A stretch of 64,000 nt of DNA, from NCBI GenBank assembly GCA_947465645.1, contig CANIBQ010000013.1, positions 14,946-78,945 on the forward strand, given 5' to 3'. Shown here piece by piece: positions 18,351 to 27,630 of this stretch. The stretch comes from Acidobacteriota bacterium (GTDB lineage: Bacteria; Acidobacteriota; Vicinamibacteria; Vicinamibacterales; UBA2999). The translations under genes and the position numbers were made by a program. The notes below the pieces were generated by a model that was not told where the DNA came from, did no database searches, and saw nothing but the letters and a program-made list of their open reading frames with translations. Numbering within the stretch: the first letter of the stretch is position 1; each line of letters begins with the position of its first letter.

Positions 18351-19736
18351 GTGCCACGGCCTTCGGATTTCCTCAGCTCACTTCGACCTCCACTCGGGGA
18401 ATTCGAACGGCGCCTGATCATCTTGGCGTCCCTGGTATTTGGCTGTCATCTGATGGTCGCGCTTGCGCTGATTCCGCCGTGGCAGCAACCTGATGAGCCC
18501 ACTCACGCTGCTGTCGTCGAACGACAAAAAAACCGGTTCTCGTTGCACGACGGCTCTCGCCAGCCTGGCCGCGAACGCGAGATTCTGTCCTCGATGACCC
18601 GCTATCGCTGGTGGGAACATCGCGCAATCGGCTTCCCGATCCCGAGGGATATGCCCGACAACTTCGAAAATAGAGTTGGCGTGCCTTCGGAGGGCAGTGC
18701 GAGGCCAGGCGTTTACTCCCTGGCGGCTGGCCGGTTTCTTGGCTGGTTTCCACAAATGTCCGTATTGGAAGATCTCTACCTGCTGCGAGCGGTGTCCGCT
18801 GTCCTCGGACTGGTTACGTTCTGGATGGCGTGGCTTGGCGCACGCGAGTGTCTTGGCGCACTCGGAAGTGCGACGGTCTCCGGACTTCTCGCGTTACACC
18901 CGCAGTTCGCTATCCTCTCGACCGCTGCGACACCCGATGTGATAGCGAACGCGTTAGGAGCATTCCTGTGGTGGCAGACGGCAGTCGCTGTGAAGCGGAG
19001 GCACCTCGCCCTGCCGCTCATTTCCGTATGGGTCGCCGCAATCGGGGCAGCGGCGGCCGATCGGATGGGGGTGCCCCTTCTTGCTGTCGCGCTCGTCGTG
19101 TCGATCGTCATCGTCTCTCTGAAGGTGCGCTTTCGGCCTCGCAGAGCGGGTATCATCGTCCCCGCTGCGGTCCTCTTAGGCCTCCTCGTTGTCGGGTTCG
19201 CGACGTGGACGCTCGAGGGGTTCGGAGAGGCATACCAGTGGAGCCGCGTCTTTTCCGGGACGCTTGCGCCGGTTCCCGGGGCGATGACGTGGAGCTCCTT
19301 TACGCGCTTCACGTCGATGCTCCATCAGAGTTGGTGGTTCTCGCTCGGCTGGAGACCCTATCTCCCCCCGTTCTGGTGGACGATGCTCGCCGCCATCCTG
19401 ACAGCCGCCGCCGCGATCGGGATAGGCCGACGACTCTTCAGAGACACGAAACTCGACGCCGAAACCCGCACGCTCGTGGCCCTCGCGATCGTCGCCATTG
19501 CCATCCAGGCGTGTGCCGTGTACTGGACGTACTTCAGGCTCGGCAACGGGGCTCAGGGAAGATATCTCTTCCCCTTCATCGTTCCGTCACTGGTGCTCCT
19601 CTGGACCGGCGTCGAAGCGTGGGTGCCTCGTTCACAGCGCGCGTACGCCGCGGGCGCGCTCGTACTGCTGTTCGCTCTGCTCGATGCGGTGGCTTGGAGT
19701 TGGGTGGCGATCCCAGCCTACTACGCGAGCTTCTGA
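18351..19736 (+). CDS. DUF2142 family polytopic membrane protein
   Basis: The protein has about ten membrane helices, with PPWQQPDEPTHAAVV in the first periplasmic loop and LGNGAQGRYLFPFIVPS near the end; both are typical of DUF2142, a GT-C-like family found in polysaccharide loci. The frame is open from 18204, only 3 bases from the divergent gene's start, leaving no promoter room, so GTG 18351 (461 residues) is preferred. A start anywhere between them cannot be excluded. Function is likely transfer of a sugar from polyprenyl phosphate on the periplasmic side, by analogy with GT-C enzymes; this is inference. Confidence 0.75.
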   Translation: MPRPSDFLSSLRPPLGEFERRLIILASLVFGCHLMVALALIPPWQQPDEPTHAAVVERQKNRFSLHDGSRQPGREREILSSMTRYRWWEHRAIGFPIPRDMPDNFENRVGVPSEGSARPGVYSLAAGRFLGWFPQMSVLEDLYLLRAVSAVLGLVTFWMAWLGARECLGALGSATVSGLLALHPQFAILSTAATPDVIANALGAFLWWQTAVAVKRRHLALPLISVWVAAIGAAAADRMGVPLLAVALVVSIVIVSLKVRFRPRRAGIIVPAAVLLGLLVVGFATWTLEGFGEAYQWSRVFSGTLAPVPGAMTWSSFTRFTSMLHQSWWFSLGWRPYLPPFWWTMLAAILTAAAAIGIGRRLFRDTKLDAETRTLVALAIVAIAIQACAVYWTYFRLGNGAQGRYLFPFIVPSLVLLWTGVEAWVPRSQRAYAAGALVLLFALLDAVAWSWVAIPAYYASF

Positions 19737-19749
19737 CTCCGGCAGCAGC

Positions 19750-20472
19750 CTACGCGACTGGCTGGCTGACTGACATGAACGAACGCGCGGTCCCGACGAT
19801 ATCTTCGTCGTACGGCGCGTAGATTCTGCCTGTCGACGCCTGCTGTCCGATGAGCGCCGGCTTCATTGGAAAATTCGCCAGCTCGAGATCACGAAGCCGG
19901 TTGAAATAGACGTGCTCGATAAACACGCCGATTGGGTCGTCGACGTCCTTGTAGGCGCGCACAAGCCTGTCCTCAAACAGCTCCAGGCTGCACTTGAAGA
20001 ATGACGTAACAATCTTGCAGGGCCGCGGCCTTGCGTCCTTAGGGCGCTTCTGTTGAAACGCGTCCGGACTCTCGGTGGCCTCGCTCACGGCATCGAAGTT
20101 GTCGACAAATAGACGACCGGTAACCTTGTAAAACGATGGAGCAGCTCTCAGCAGCACACTGTTGTTCCAGACGTGTTCGAGGATCTCGCCCTCTCCAAAG
20201 CCCTTTCCGAGGCGCGCCGAGTCCTTGTTCCCATCGAAGATCAAGACTTCGACCTGCTTACCCGCTGATTCCAGGTGGCGGATGATCCGTGAAAAGTCGA
20301 ACGGCGTGTTGCTGTTCTCGGCGAAAACGATCCGCCCCACGCGCGCCGCCCGCGCCCATGACACGAGGGCGCACAGGTACTGAAGCACGCGCTCGTGCTC
20401 GTCGCGTACGACCAGACCGGGCGTGTCCGCCGGCTTGAAGGTCGCCGTCATCACGAGCGTCTCATCGCGCAT
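19750..20472 (-). CDS. unassigned polysaccharide-locus protein
   Basis: This ~240-residue soluble protein starts at ATG 20472, since the frame further upstream overlaps the divergent membrane-protein gene. It has IVFAENSNTPFDFSRII, GKGFGEGEILEHVWNNS and FYKVTGRLFVDNF, a pattern recalled from unnamed proteins that recur in capsule and O-antigen loci. They may be GT-A-like transferases, but no DxD or other catalytic motif can be assigned safely. Its 3' end nearly meets the DUF2142 gene (13-base gap, convergent). Confidence 0.55.
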   Translation of the reverse strand: MRDETLVMTATFKPADTPGLVVRDEHERVLQYLCALVSWARAARVGRIVFAENSNTPFDFSRIIRHLESAGKQVEVLIFDGNKDSARLGKGFGEGEILEHVWNNSVLLRAAPSFYKVTGRLFVDNFDAVSEATESPDAFQQKRPKDARPRPCKIVTSFFKCSLELFEDRLVRAYKDVDDPIGVFIEHVYFNRLRDLELANFPMKPALIGQQASTGRIYAPYDEDIVGTARSFMSVSQPVA

Positions 20473-20505
20473 AAGATTTGAATCTAGTATAAGCAGGTCT
20501 TGTCG

Positions 20506-23376
20506 ATGAGATCTGCACTGGCGCGCATCAATATTCTCCGCCCATTCCTCACTCCGTTTCTCTGGAGCGCCTACATCGTCATCCCGGCTGCAGGTTGGGG
20601 CTGGCTGAATGGGCCGCCCCTCGGCCATTGGGAAGCCGCCGCTCTTGCGCTCGTCTGGTGGGCGTGGGCCGCCGAGCGGCATCTGCCGGGACTACGGATT
20701 CTCACTATCCTCGTCGTCGCGAAACTCGCCCTCGGCGGCGTGTTTGTCGACCGCGGTCTCGCGGCGCAGTACTACGCGAACGACACGTGGACGCCGCCGG
20801 TTGAACGGAGCGCCGAACTCCGCGAACCTGGCGTGACTCGCCATGAGGAACGGTTGGCGTACGGCGCTGCCGGCCAGCCGGATCTTCCGCTGCACTTCTT
20901 CAACGACCTGCGGTTCAACTTTATCGAGCCCGGTGATCCAAAAGAAGATCGTCTGGCCTATTCGGCCGAGTGGCGCGGATTTCTGCGTCACGACGACAAC
21001 TCGTCGCCCGTGACGTTCTACCTCGAGACCGCAACGGGTGTCTCCGGCCAGCTCTCAATTGATGACCGGTCAGTCATCGTCCTCGACAGCGCCACGCCGC
21101 GATCTGGCTCAATCACGCTCCAGAGCGGATGGCACGCCGTCAGAGTCAGGGTCAAGGCCCCGTACGGGTCAGGCCGTCGGGTTGAAGCGGGCGAAATGGT
21201 GGACGGCACGAAGCGTCCATTCGACCGCGGCCGCATTCTTCTCCGACCCGTCGGATCTGCACGACTCGTGATTGACGCCACGCTCCGCTGGGTTACGCGG
21301 ATTGTGGATGCCATCATGCTTTTCTGGCTGGCGCTCCTCGTCGTGATGCGCGCGCGTCACGCGTGGCGCCACGCCCGCATCGGTCGTCTGCTGTTCCTCG
21401 TTGCGATCATCGAGGCCCTGGCCTTTGCGTGGGGATACGCCGGCCGCATGGTGGTGATGCTGGGCGGGGACGACTGGCTCATGTATGAATCCTATGCCCG
21501 CTCGATTGCGCTTGGGGATGTCATCGGCGCTGGGCAAAAGGGGGTCTTTCACACCCAACCGCTCTATCCGTACTTTCTTGCGCTGATCCACCTCGGTTTC
21601 GGCGACGGTCTGTTCGGCATTGTGCTGGTGCAGCGCCTGCTCCTCGCCGCGACAGTTGGCTGGGTCGCAGGGATGACGAAGCGGCTGTTCGGGCCGCGCG
21701 CCGGTTGGATCGCCCTCGTCGGCGGCGGCGCGTTCCTCTACATCAAGATCGGCCGATGGACGAACGTGCTGCTGACCGAACAGGTGTTCCTGCCGCTTCT
21801 CGCGGGATGGATCGCGATGTTGGTGAAGATCGCCGTGGACGGGGGATCCGCGTCGCGGGCAGCGGCCGCTGGGGTACTGGGCGGCGTCACCACGCTTATT
21901 CGATCGACACTGCTCATGGGGTGGCCGCCCGTTCTCCTCCTCTGGTTCGCTTCGCTCCGCGCTCACCGCGGTCGCATGCTCGTCGCTCTCCTGGTCGCAA
22001 TGCTGGCGGTCTTCAGCCTGACGCCTTTGCGCAACTGGATCGTCGCCAATCAGTTCGTCATGGGACCGACCAACTTTGGCGTCACGCTGTACATGGGCAA
22101 TGAACCGAGCCATCCACTGAATCCCGCGCCCCTCGAGAGGACGATGGTCTACGACCGCCTCGAGTTGCAGGGATACGTCCGCTCGGTGATTGAATTCGCG
22201 ATACAAGCGCCAGGAGATTTCGCGCTGGGACTTTGGAAGAAGGCGTTGTACACCGTGGGGTTCTTCGGCCGGAGCCGGCTGCCAGGCGGAATCGGCACCT
22301 CATGGCTGTATGTGGGAATGTGGGCGTTCGCGGTGGCCGGCGCCATTCGCATCCAGCGGGGATCACTGCCGGCTTCGAGTGCGGCCGTGTGGATACCGGC
22401 TGCCGCAGCCCTGAGCCATTTCGCGGTGATGGTCCTGATCCTTCCATTCGGCTACACCGACCGCTACATTCTCCCGCTCTATCCCCTCCTGATCCCGTAC
22501 GCCGCGTTCGGCATAGAGCCGCTGCCAGCCGTGATCCGCCGCCTCGACAACCGAGCGCGGCCCGCTCTCTGGCGAGCGTGGCGTGGAACCGCGCCGTATT
22601 TGTACGCCGCACAACGGATCGCACGACAGTTCGCCATGCGGGTGGTCGCGCCGGTACTGCGCGAACCGCTCTACTGGTTGTCTCTGGTTTACTGCACAGC
22701 GGTTGTCGGACAACTGGATTGGCGCCCCGAAGATGGAGACGCCGTGAGTCTGCTGACGGGAACGCTGTTGCCCGTCGCAGCGCTCGCGATTGCGTGGCTG
22801 ACACGCCGCGAGTCGGTGCGCCGGGTGGTCGCGGGAGCGCTTCTGGCCGCCGGACTCGTGTACATCGGCCAACGGGGGAGCCTCTCGCCCAATGCCACTC
22901 ACGATCCGCTTTTCTGGGGCATCATCGCTGTTGTCAGTCTCGCAGCGTCCGCACTCACCCATCGATCGCGATCGGCCGCGTTCGTGGCGTCCGCCGTTGC
23001 TGGAGCGTCCACGATGGTGTCGCTTCTCCTCCCTGCATTTCCCGACTTCGCCTCGACTTTTCCCAAACTGAATTCCCACGCCATCGGCGTGTCGTTCGGC
23101 GCGCTGTCAGGCCAGCTAGGCATTGTGGCCGCAGGGGTTCTCGTGGCCTTGTGGCTTCACGCGATTGCGAAGGCCGGCACGCGCGGGTGGCAAGGTTCAA
23201 TAATTCGCACGACCGTGGGCGGTGCGCTCGCCACCGCGCTGATTCTCGTGCTCGCTGGCGCCGTGACGAGGTTCCGAATCGAGCCTGGTTGGTTTGCCGT
23301 GCTGGGCATCCTGATCGGCCTCGCAGAAACGAAGCCCGCGAGAGACGGAGACCGGCGACTTCCGCATACACTATGA
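20506..23376 (+). CDS. large GT-C-type membrane protein with inserted beta-rich domain
   Basis: The 956-residue protein has a first helix pair, then a soluble region (~85-245) with AAQYYANDTW, SAEWRGFLRHD and LSIDDRSVIVLDS, which looks like a PA14-type carbohydrate-binding fold. A GT39-like membrane core follows, with GGDDWLMYESYARSI (an acidic DD in the first loop), TQPLYPYFLAL and FGYTDRYILPLYPLLIPY. At least 15 more helices continue to the C-terminus, including an extra hydrophobic domain (~720-950). It probably transfers a sugar from polyprenyl phosphate in the periplasm. ATG 20506 is used; a TTG at 20500 is possible. Confidence 0.7.
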   Translation: MRSALARINILRPFLTPFLWSAYIVIPAAGWGWLNGPPLGHWEAAALALVWWAWAAERHLPGLRILTILVVAKLALGGVFVDRGLAAQYYANDTWTPPVERSAELREPGVTRHEERLAYGAAGQPDLPLHFFNDLRFNFIEPGDPKEDRLAYSAEWRGFLRHDDNSSPVTFYLETATGVSGQLSIDDRSVIVLDSATPRSGSITLQSGWHAVRVRVKAPYGSGRRVEAGEMVDGTKRPFDRGRILLRPVGSARLVIDATLRWVTRIVDAIMLFWLALLVVMRARHAWRHARIGRLLFLVAIIEALAFAWGYAGRMVVMLGGDDWLMYESYARSIALGDVIGAGQKGVFHTQPLYPYFLALIHLGFGDGLFGIVLVQRLLLAATVGWVAGMTKRLFGPRAGWIALVGGGAFLYIKIGRWTNVLLTEQVFLPLLAGWIAMLVKIAVDGGSASRAAAAGVLGGVTTLIRSTLLMGWPPVLLLWFASLRAHRGRMLVALLVAMLAVFSLTPLRNWIVANQFVMGPTNFGVTLYMGNEPSHPLNPAPLERTMVYDRLELQGYVRSVIEFAIQAPGDFALGLWKKALYTVGFFGRSRLPGGIGTSWLYVGMWAFAVAGAIRIQRGSLPASSAAVWIPAAAALSHFAVMVLILPFGYTDRYILPLYPLLIPYAAFGIEPLPAVIRRLDNRARPALWRAWRGTAPYLYAAQRIARQFAMRVVAPVLREPLYWLSLVYCTAVVGQLDWRPEDGDAVSLLTGTLLPVAALAIAWLTRRESVRRVVAGALLAAGLVYIGQRGSLSPNATHDPLFWGIIAVVSLAASALTHRSRSAAFVASAVAGASTMVSLLLPAFPDFASTFPKLNSHAIGVSFGALSGQLGIVAAGVLVALWLHAIAKAGTRGWQGSIIRTTVGGALATALILVLAGAVTRFRIEPGWFAVLGILIGLAETKPARDGDRRLPHTL

Positions 23377-23408
23377 TGCCGGCCTCGACCGAGCGCGGAG
23401 CCTTCACC

Positions 23409-23891
23409 ATGACCCAGCATCGCAAGTTCTTGATCGGCGGCGTCGCCCTCCTGCTGCTCGCGGGCGTTCTTTTTGGAACGCTTCGGCTCGTGTACGGCGG
23501 ACGCGCCGCCTACGTCAACGTGCGGTGGGCGCCCTCGGTGGACGAGGCGGCGCGTGAACGGCTCGAGCGGGAGCTTGGCCTGAAGGCCGTGGAGTTCCGC
23601 CAGCAGCGGACCTGGCTGTATTTCCTGGCGGACGTGTCCACGAGCAACATCCAGCAGATCGTGAAAGATCCCGCCGTCGAAGACACGCACCACATCGACC
23701 GGAAGACCTTCCAGATCGATGCGAACGCAGACCGCGCCGGATACGGTCAGGACAGCTCGGGATGGATCGCCGACATGATGGAGTTTGGCGTCCGCGCGTC
23801 GGTGTTCGGTGGTATCGCCGCGCTGGGATATGGGGCCTATGAGGCGTGGCGCAGGCGACGCACGGGCACCACCACGACCGCCGTCGCATGA
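23409..23891 (+). CDS. small membrane-anchored protein, unassigned
   Basis: The 160-residue protein has an N-terminal signal anchor (KFLIGGVALLLLAGVLFGTL), a ~95-residue soluble part (YVNVRWAPSVDEAARERLE) and a C-terminal helix with a basic tail (EAWRRRRTG). The start is fixed by GGAG 8 bases upstream of ATG 23409. The soluble part recalls short serpin- or inhibitor-like beta domains but no family is certain. Its stop overlaps the next GT39 gene as ATGA, so the two products are likely made together and may function together in the membrane. Confidence 0.65.
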   Translation: MTQHRKFLIGGVALLLLAGVLFGTLRLVYGGRAAYVNVRWAPSVDEAARERLERELGLKAVEFRQQRTWLYFLADVSTSNIQQIVKDPAVEDTHHIDRKTFQIDANADRAGYGQDSSGWIADMMEFGVRASVFGGIAALGYGAYEAWRRRRTGTTTTAVA

Positions 23892-25105
23892 GCGATTCGA
23901 GCGAGGCCGCCACCACTGGCGGCCGGCCGATCGACGGTGCGTTCGCCGTCATCATGCTCGCGGCGCTGTTGTTGCGCCTCGCATTCGCGGCTACCGCTCC
24001 CTACATCCACGACGAAGACAACACGTCCATCCCGCTGTCGAACAGCATCTCGTTCGCCCCCGACAACCTGCACCTGCCGCTTCGCGGGGAGAACCATGGC
24101 GCGCTGCCGGCGTACCTGGTGAAAGCCAGCAGCACGCTCTTCGGCACCAGCCCGCTCGGCTATCGCGCGATTCATGTCCTCGTGGCACTCGGCACGATCG
24201 TGCTGGTGTACCTGGTGGCCCACCAGTGGTACGGACTCGTCGCCGCGCGATGGGCGGGGGCCCTGATGGCGTTCAACGAGTACCACCTGGCCAACGCATC
24301 CCGCGCGACGGCCCACGGGCCGTACCTGTTCTTCATGGCCGCCGCCGCCTATGCCTTCAGCCGGTTTCTCGCCTCACAGCGCGCGGTGTACCTGTACGCC
24401 GCCGGCCTGGCGACGGGACTCGCCTTCTACTGCAAGGAACACGCGGTGCTGCTGCTGCCGGTCTTCGGACTCATGCTCCTGCGCGCCAACTACCGGCGGT
24501 GGCTGTGGTCGCCCCACGCGTACCTCGCCGTCGTGCTGTTCGTGCTGATCATCGCACCCGATATCCTCTGGAACCTGAGGGCGGATCCGGACACGGTGCG
24601 CGTCAGCTACAGCGGCGCCTCGCTCGGACAAGCCACCTACGGCGCGCACCTGAAGCGGATCGGCGGTCTTGGTTTTTCACCGTACCCGCTCGTCTTCTAC
24701 GCACACGCGTTCGTCCTGCCGATTTACCGCACCGTGACAGGACACGAGCTGGTCCGCGTCATCACTGAATATCCGTGGCTCAATCCGCTGCTCGGCGCCC
24801 TGCTCCTCGGCGCCGCCGTGATGACGACGATCAGGCGGACCGGGCACGATCCGGCGCGCGCGTTTCTCCTGCTGATGACGTGGGGCATCTTCGTCTTCTT
24901 CACGTTGATTCAACCCGGAGACCCGCCCTACCGCCTGGCTCCGGTCAACTGGGTCTGGGTCGAGGCCACGCTCATCCCGACGTCCATTCTGGCCGGAGCG
25001 CGGTTGGCCGGCCTCACTGGCAGATGGCGAAACACCGCCTGGGCACTCAGCGCCCTCGCCCTGCTCTACGCGGTCGATTCGATCGTATTGAGGCCGACGG
25101 GCTGA
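23888..25105 (+). CDS. GT39-type (PMT_2) glycosyltransferase
   Basis: The 405-residue protein has ~10 membrane helices. The first periplasmic loop carries YIHDEDNTSIPLSNSI and LRGENHGALPAYL, matching the acidic DE pair and the downstream G-x-LPAYL of PMT_2 domain transferases (ArnT and relatives). These enzymes move a sugar from polyprenyl phosphate onto a lipid or protein in the periplasm. ATG 23888 overlaps the upstream stop (ATGA). It closes a three-gene run of membrane proteins on the plus strand. Confidence 0.78.
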   Translation: MSDSSEAATTGGRPIDGAFAVIMLAALLLRLAFAATAPYIHDEDNTSIPLSNSISFAPDNLHLPLRGENHGALPAYLVKASSTLFGTSPLGYRAIHVLVALGTIVLVYLVAHQWYGLVAARWAGALMAFNEYHLANASRATAHGPYLFFMAAAAYAFSRFLASQRAVYLYAAGLATGLAFYCKEHAVLLLPVFGLMLLRANYRRWLWSPHAYLAVVLFVLIIAPDILWNLRADPDTVRVSYSGASLGQATYGAHLKRIGGLGFSPYPLVFYAHAFVLPIYRTVTGHELVRVITEYPWLNPLLGALLLGAAVMTTIRRTGHDPARAFLLLMTWGIFVFFTLIQPGDPPYRLAPVNWVWVEATLIPTSILAGARLAGLTGRWRNTAWALSALALLYAVDSIVLRPTG

Positions 25106-25119
25106 TCAGGGCTTGCCAG

Positions 25120-27051
25120 TCACGCCATCAGTGAGGGCCTGTCGCCGGATGTTCCGCTGCCGGCTGGCGGCTTCACGAGGACAAAGGACTCGAGGATCAG
25201 GACGTCCATCTCCGTCTTCATGAAGCAGCGATACGCGTCCTCCGGCGTGCAGACGATCGGTTCGTCCTTGACGTTGAAGGATGTGTTCACGATGACCGGA
25301 CAGCCGGTCAACGCATCGAAGGCCTGAATGATGTCGTAGTACAGCGGGTTGTCCGTGCGGCGGACGGTCTGGACCCGCGCCGAGTTGTCCACGTGCGTGA
25401 CCGCGGGCACCGTCGATCGCGGCACGTTCAGCTTGTCGATACCGAACAGGGCATCTGTGCCGGGCGGCACCGGCAACAGACGCGTCGCCGCCACGTCGGC
25501 CACGAGCAGCATGTACGGACTGTCGTAGTCCAACTCGAACCAGTCGCTCACCCGCTCGCGGAGCACGGCCGGCGCGAAGGGCCTGAATGACTCCCGGAAC
25601 TTGATCTTCAGATTCAGCACTGACTGCATGTCGCGCGATCGGGCGTCGGCGATGATCGACCGGCAGCCGAGCGCGCGCGGGCCGAATTCCATCCGGCCCT
25701 GGAACAGGCCAACCACCTTCTCGTCGGCCAGTAGCTGCGCAATGACGCCGGCCAGCTCCGTGCGGCCAATACGTTCGCCCGACACGCCCTGCGCGCGCAT
25801 CCACTCCGCGATCTCGTCGTCCGAGAACCGCGGTCCGAGCAGCGAGCCCTGCATGTCGTCGGCATAGGCCGGCAGTTCGTGCTCATGGAGGTCCGCCTGA
25901 AGGCGGACACTACGTTTAGCCGGACCGAGTTTAGCCGGACCGAGTTTAGCCGGACCGATCCGCGGCGCCCACGCGCCGCGACTCTCGGCGCTGGTGCGAC
26001 CCATGCCGAGATACCGGTGCCAGAGCGCGAAGGCCACGCCAAGGGCGCCGCCCGCGTCGCCAGCCGCCGGCTGAATCCAGATGTCCTCGAAGGGCCCCTC
26101 GCGCAGCAACCGCCCGTTGGCGACGCAGTTCAGCGCCACGCCGCCCGCCATGCACAGCCGCCTGGAACCGGTCTCTCGATGCGCCGTCTGCGCCATGCGA
26201 AGCACGATCTCTTCGACAACTTCCTGCACGGACCTCGCGAGATCCATTTCGCGCTGCGTGACGGGACCATCGGACGCCCGCGCCGGACCGCCGAAGAGGC
26301 GCGCGAACCCGTGGCCGGTCATCCTCAATCCGTGGACGAACTCGAAGTACTCGAGGTTCAGCGCGATGCTCCCGTCGTCTCGGATGTCGACTATGTGATC
26401 GCGAATGGCCTTCACATAGCGCGGCTCACCGTAGGGCGCGAGCCCCATGACCTTGTACTCGCCTTCGTTGACCTTGAAGCCGGTGAAGTACGTGAACGCC
26501 GAATAGAGCAGGCCCACCGAGTGCGGGAATCGCATCTCGTGGAGCATCTCGAGATCCGCGCCATGGCCACGGCCAATAGACGAAGTGGTCCACTCGCCGA
26601 CGCCGTCAACCGTCAGGATGGCCGCTTCTTCGAATGGTGACGGGTAGAACGCCGAGGCGGCGTGCGATTCGTGGTGATCGGCGAAGAGAATCTGCTTGTC
26701 GGTGCCAAGCTCGCGCTTCATGTCGTCGGCCATCCAGAGCTTGCTGCCGAGCCACAGCGGCATCGCCATCAGATACGGCCGCAGACCGCGTGGCGCCGAG
26801 GCAAGGTAGCTCTCGAGGAGCCGCTCGAACTTGACCAGCGGCTTCTCGTAGAACCCGATGGCGTCGACCTCCTCGATGCCGATCCCCGCTTCCTTCAGGC
26901 AGTACGAGACGGCGTGCGACGGAAAGCTCTCGTCATGCTTCCGTCGCGTGAAGCGCTCCTCCTGCGCGGCGGCGACAATTCGGCCGTCGCGAAGCAGACA
27001 CGCGGCTGCATCGTGGTAGTAGGCTGAGATGCCTAGGACAGTGGAGGCCAT
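25120..27051 (-). CDS. NodU/CmcH-type carbamoyltransferase with internal repeat insertion
   Basis: The 643-residue protein has ISAYYHDAAACLL and QEERFTRRKHD at the start, DHHESHAASAF with the conserved His pair, LTVDGVGEWTT and EGEYKVMGLAPYG. The C-terminal YrdC-like part shows GRMEFGPRALGCRS and VNTSFNVKDEPIV. Such enzymes transfer a carbamoyl group from carbamoyl phosphate to a sugar or natural-product hydroxyl. Residues ~365-387 are an insertion encoded by three copies of a 15-base repeat plus a hairpin, giving GPAK-LGPAK-LGPAK then RLQAD; this lies between the two enzyme domains, where a linker would tolerate it. It is followed by DUF5989 and SxtJ genes. Confidence 0.92.
   Translation of the reverse strand: MASTVLGISAYYHDAAACLLRDGRIVAAAQEERFTRRKHDESFPSHAVSYCLKEAGIGIEEVDAIGFYEKPLVKFERLLESYLASAPRGLRPYLMAMPLWLGSKLWMADDMKRELGTDKQILFADHHESHAASAFYPSPFEEAAILTVDGVGEWTTSSIGRGHGADLEMLHEMRFPHSVGLLYSAFTYFTGFKVNEGEYKVMGLAPYGEPRYVKAIRDHIVDIRDDGSIALNLEYFEFVHGLRMTGHGFARLFGGPARASDGPVTQREMDLARSVQEVVEEIVLRMAQTAHRETGSRRLCMAGGVALNCVANGRLLREGPFEDIWIQPAAGDAGGALGVAFALWHRYLGMGRTSAESRGAWAPRIGPAKLGPAKLGPAKRSVRLQADLHEHELPAYADDMQGSLLGPRFSDDEIAEWMRAQGVSGERIGRTELAGVIAQLLADEKVVGLFQGRMEFGPRALGCRSIIADARSRDMQSVLNLKIKFRESFRPFAPAVLRERVSDWFELDYDSPYMLLVADVAATRLLPVPPGTDALFGIDKLNVPRSTVPAVTHVDNSARVQTVRRTDNPLYYDIIQAFDALTGCPVIVNTSFNVKDEPIVCTPEDAYRCFMKTEMDVLILESFVLVKPPAGSGTSGDRPSLMA
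25891..25958 (-). repeat. mobile short repeat inside carbamoyltransferase gene
   Basis: A hairpin (gtccgcc/ggcggac) at 25891-25908 is followed by three perfect tandem copies of a 15-base unit, gtttagccggaccga, at 25914-25928, 25929-25943 and 25944-25958. The length keeps the frame. The same sequence family (gtagtgtccgg...) appears upstream of secG at 57264-57317. Confidence 0.8.
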
Positions 27052-27066
27052 CCTTTCGGGCGATCC

Positions 27067-27225
27067 CTAGAACAGCGTGTAGATGAATGGCGCCACGGCG
27101 CTACTCTGCGCGAACGCCAGCAGGAGGCCGAACAGGAGGAGCACGAGCACGATCGGCATGAGCCAGTATTTCTTTTCCTGCTTGAGAAATGCCCAGAATT
27201 CACGCAGCACATGTAGTTTCGCCAT
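27067..27225 (-). CDS. DUF5989 family small membrane protein
   Basis: This 52-residue protein reads MAKLHVLREFWAFLKQEKKY at the start, then one long hydrophobic helix, ending with AVAPFIYTLF. The pattern matches DUF5989, a small protein that usually sits between a NodU-type carbamoyltransferase and an SxtJ-type membrane protein, exactly the arrangement here. Its role is unknown; it may scaffold or anchor the carbamoyltransferase. A frame-shifted 81-residue ORF over the same bases is a shadow. Confidence 0.85.
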   Translation of the reverse strand: MAKLHVLREFWAFLKQEKKYWLMPIVLVLLLFGLLLAFAQSSAVAPFIYTLF

Positions 27226-27246
27226 ATCGATCCTGTCCAGCCGTGT

Positions 27247-27630
27247 TCAAAACAAATGCTCGTAATGACGGGCATCACGGCGCCGCGCGGGGCTCCAGTT
27301 CGTGAGCGCGTCCCGCGCGCGCAGCGGATTGCGCCCCAGCATCCGCATCACGACGCCGACTGGCGTGAGCACCAGCCCGAAGAACACTGTCAGGATGATA
27401 CGGGTGTTGACCCAGCCAAGCGCCTGCGCGAACCGCCACCAGACACGATTCGGCACCCGCAGGACCGACGGCGCGAAGTAGCCGCACACCACCAGCAGGA
27501 TTCCGACGGCGAACAGCGGCGCCGCAACAGCCAGGCGCCCTCGCCACAAGACCAGGAGCGCCGCGGCCAGGCACACCGAGCCGACGCTCAGGCCAAAGGC
27601 GCGTTCGCCTGGAGGATGGGGCCTCGTCAC
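27247..27630 (-). CDS. SxtJ-like small membrane protein
   Basis: The 127-residue protein has two or three helices (SVCLAAALLVLWRGRLAVAA, PLFAVGILLVVCGYFAP) and the family-like RVWWRFAQALGWVNTRIILT. SxtJ homologues occur in saxitoxin and many polysaccharide loci next to carbamoyltransferases. GTG 27630 overlaps the smpB stop as GTGA. The much longer frame reaching 29205 is an open antisense stretch over nadE and is not used. Function is unknown. Confidence 0.82.
   Translation of the reverse strand: MTRPHPPGERAFGLSVGSVCLAAALLVLWRGRLAVAAPLFAVGILLVVCGYFAPSVLRVPNRVWWRFAQALGWVNTRIILTVFFGLVLTPVGVVMRMLGRNPLRARDALTNWSPARRRDARHYEHLF

Noticed and set aside
22233..23372. N-terminal extension of the small membrane-anchored protein frame
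   Set aside because: It overlaps the large GT-C gene in another frame and is Arg-rich without similarity.
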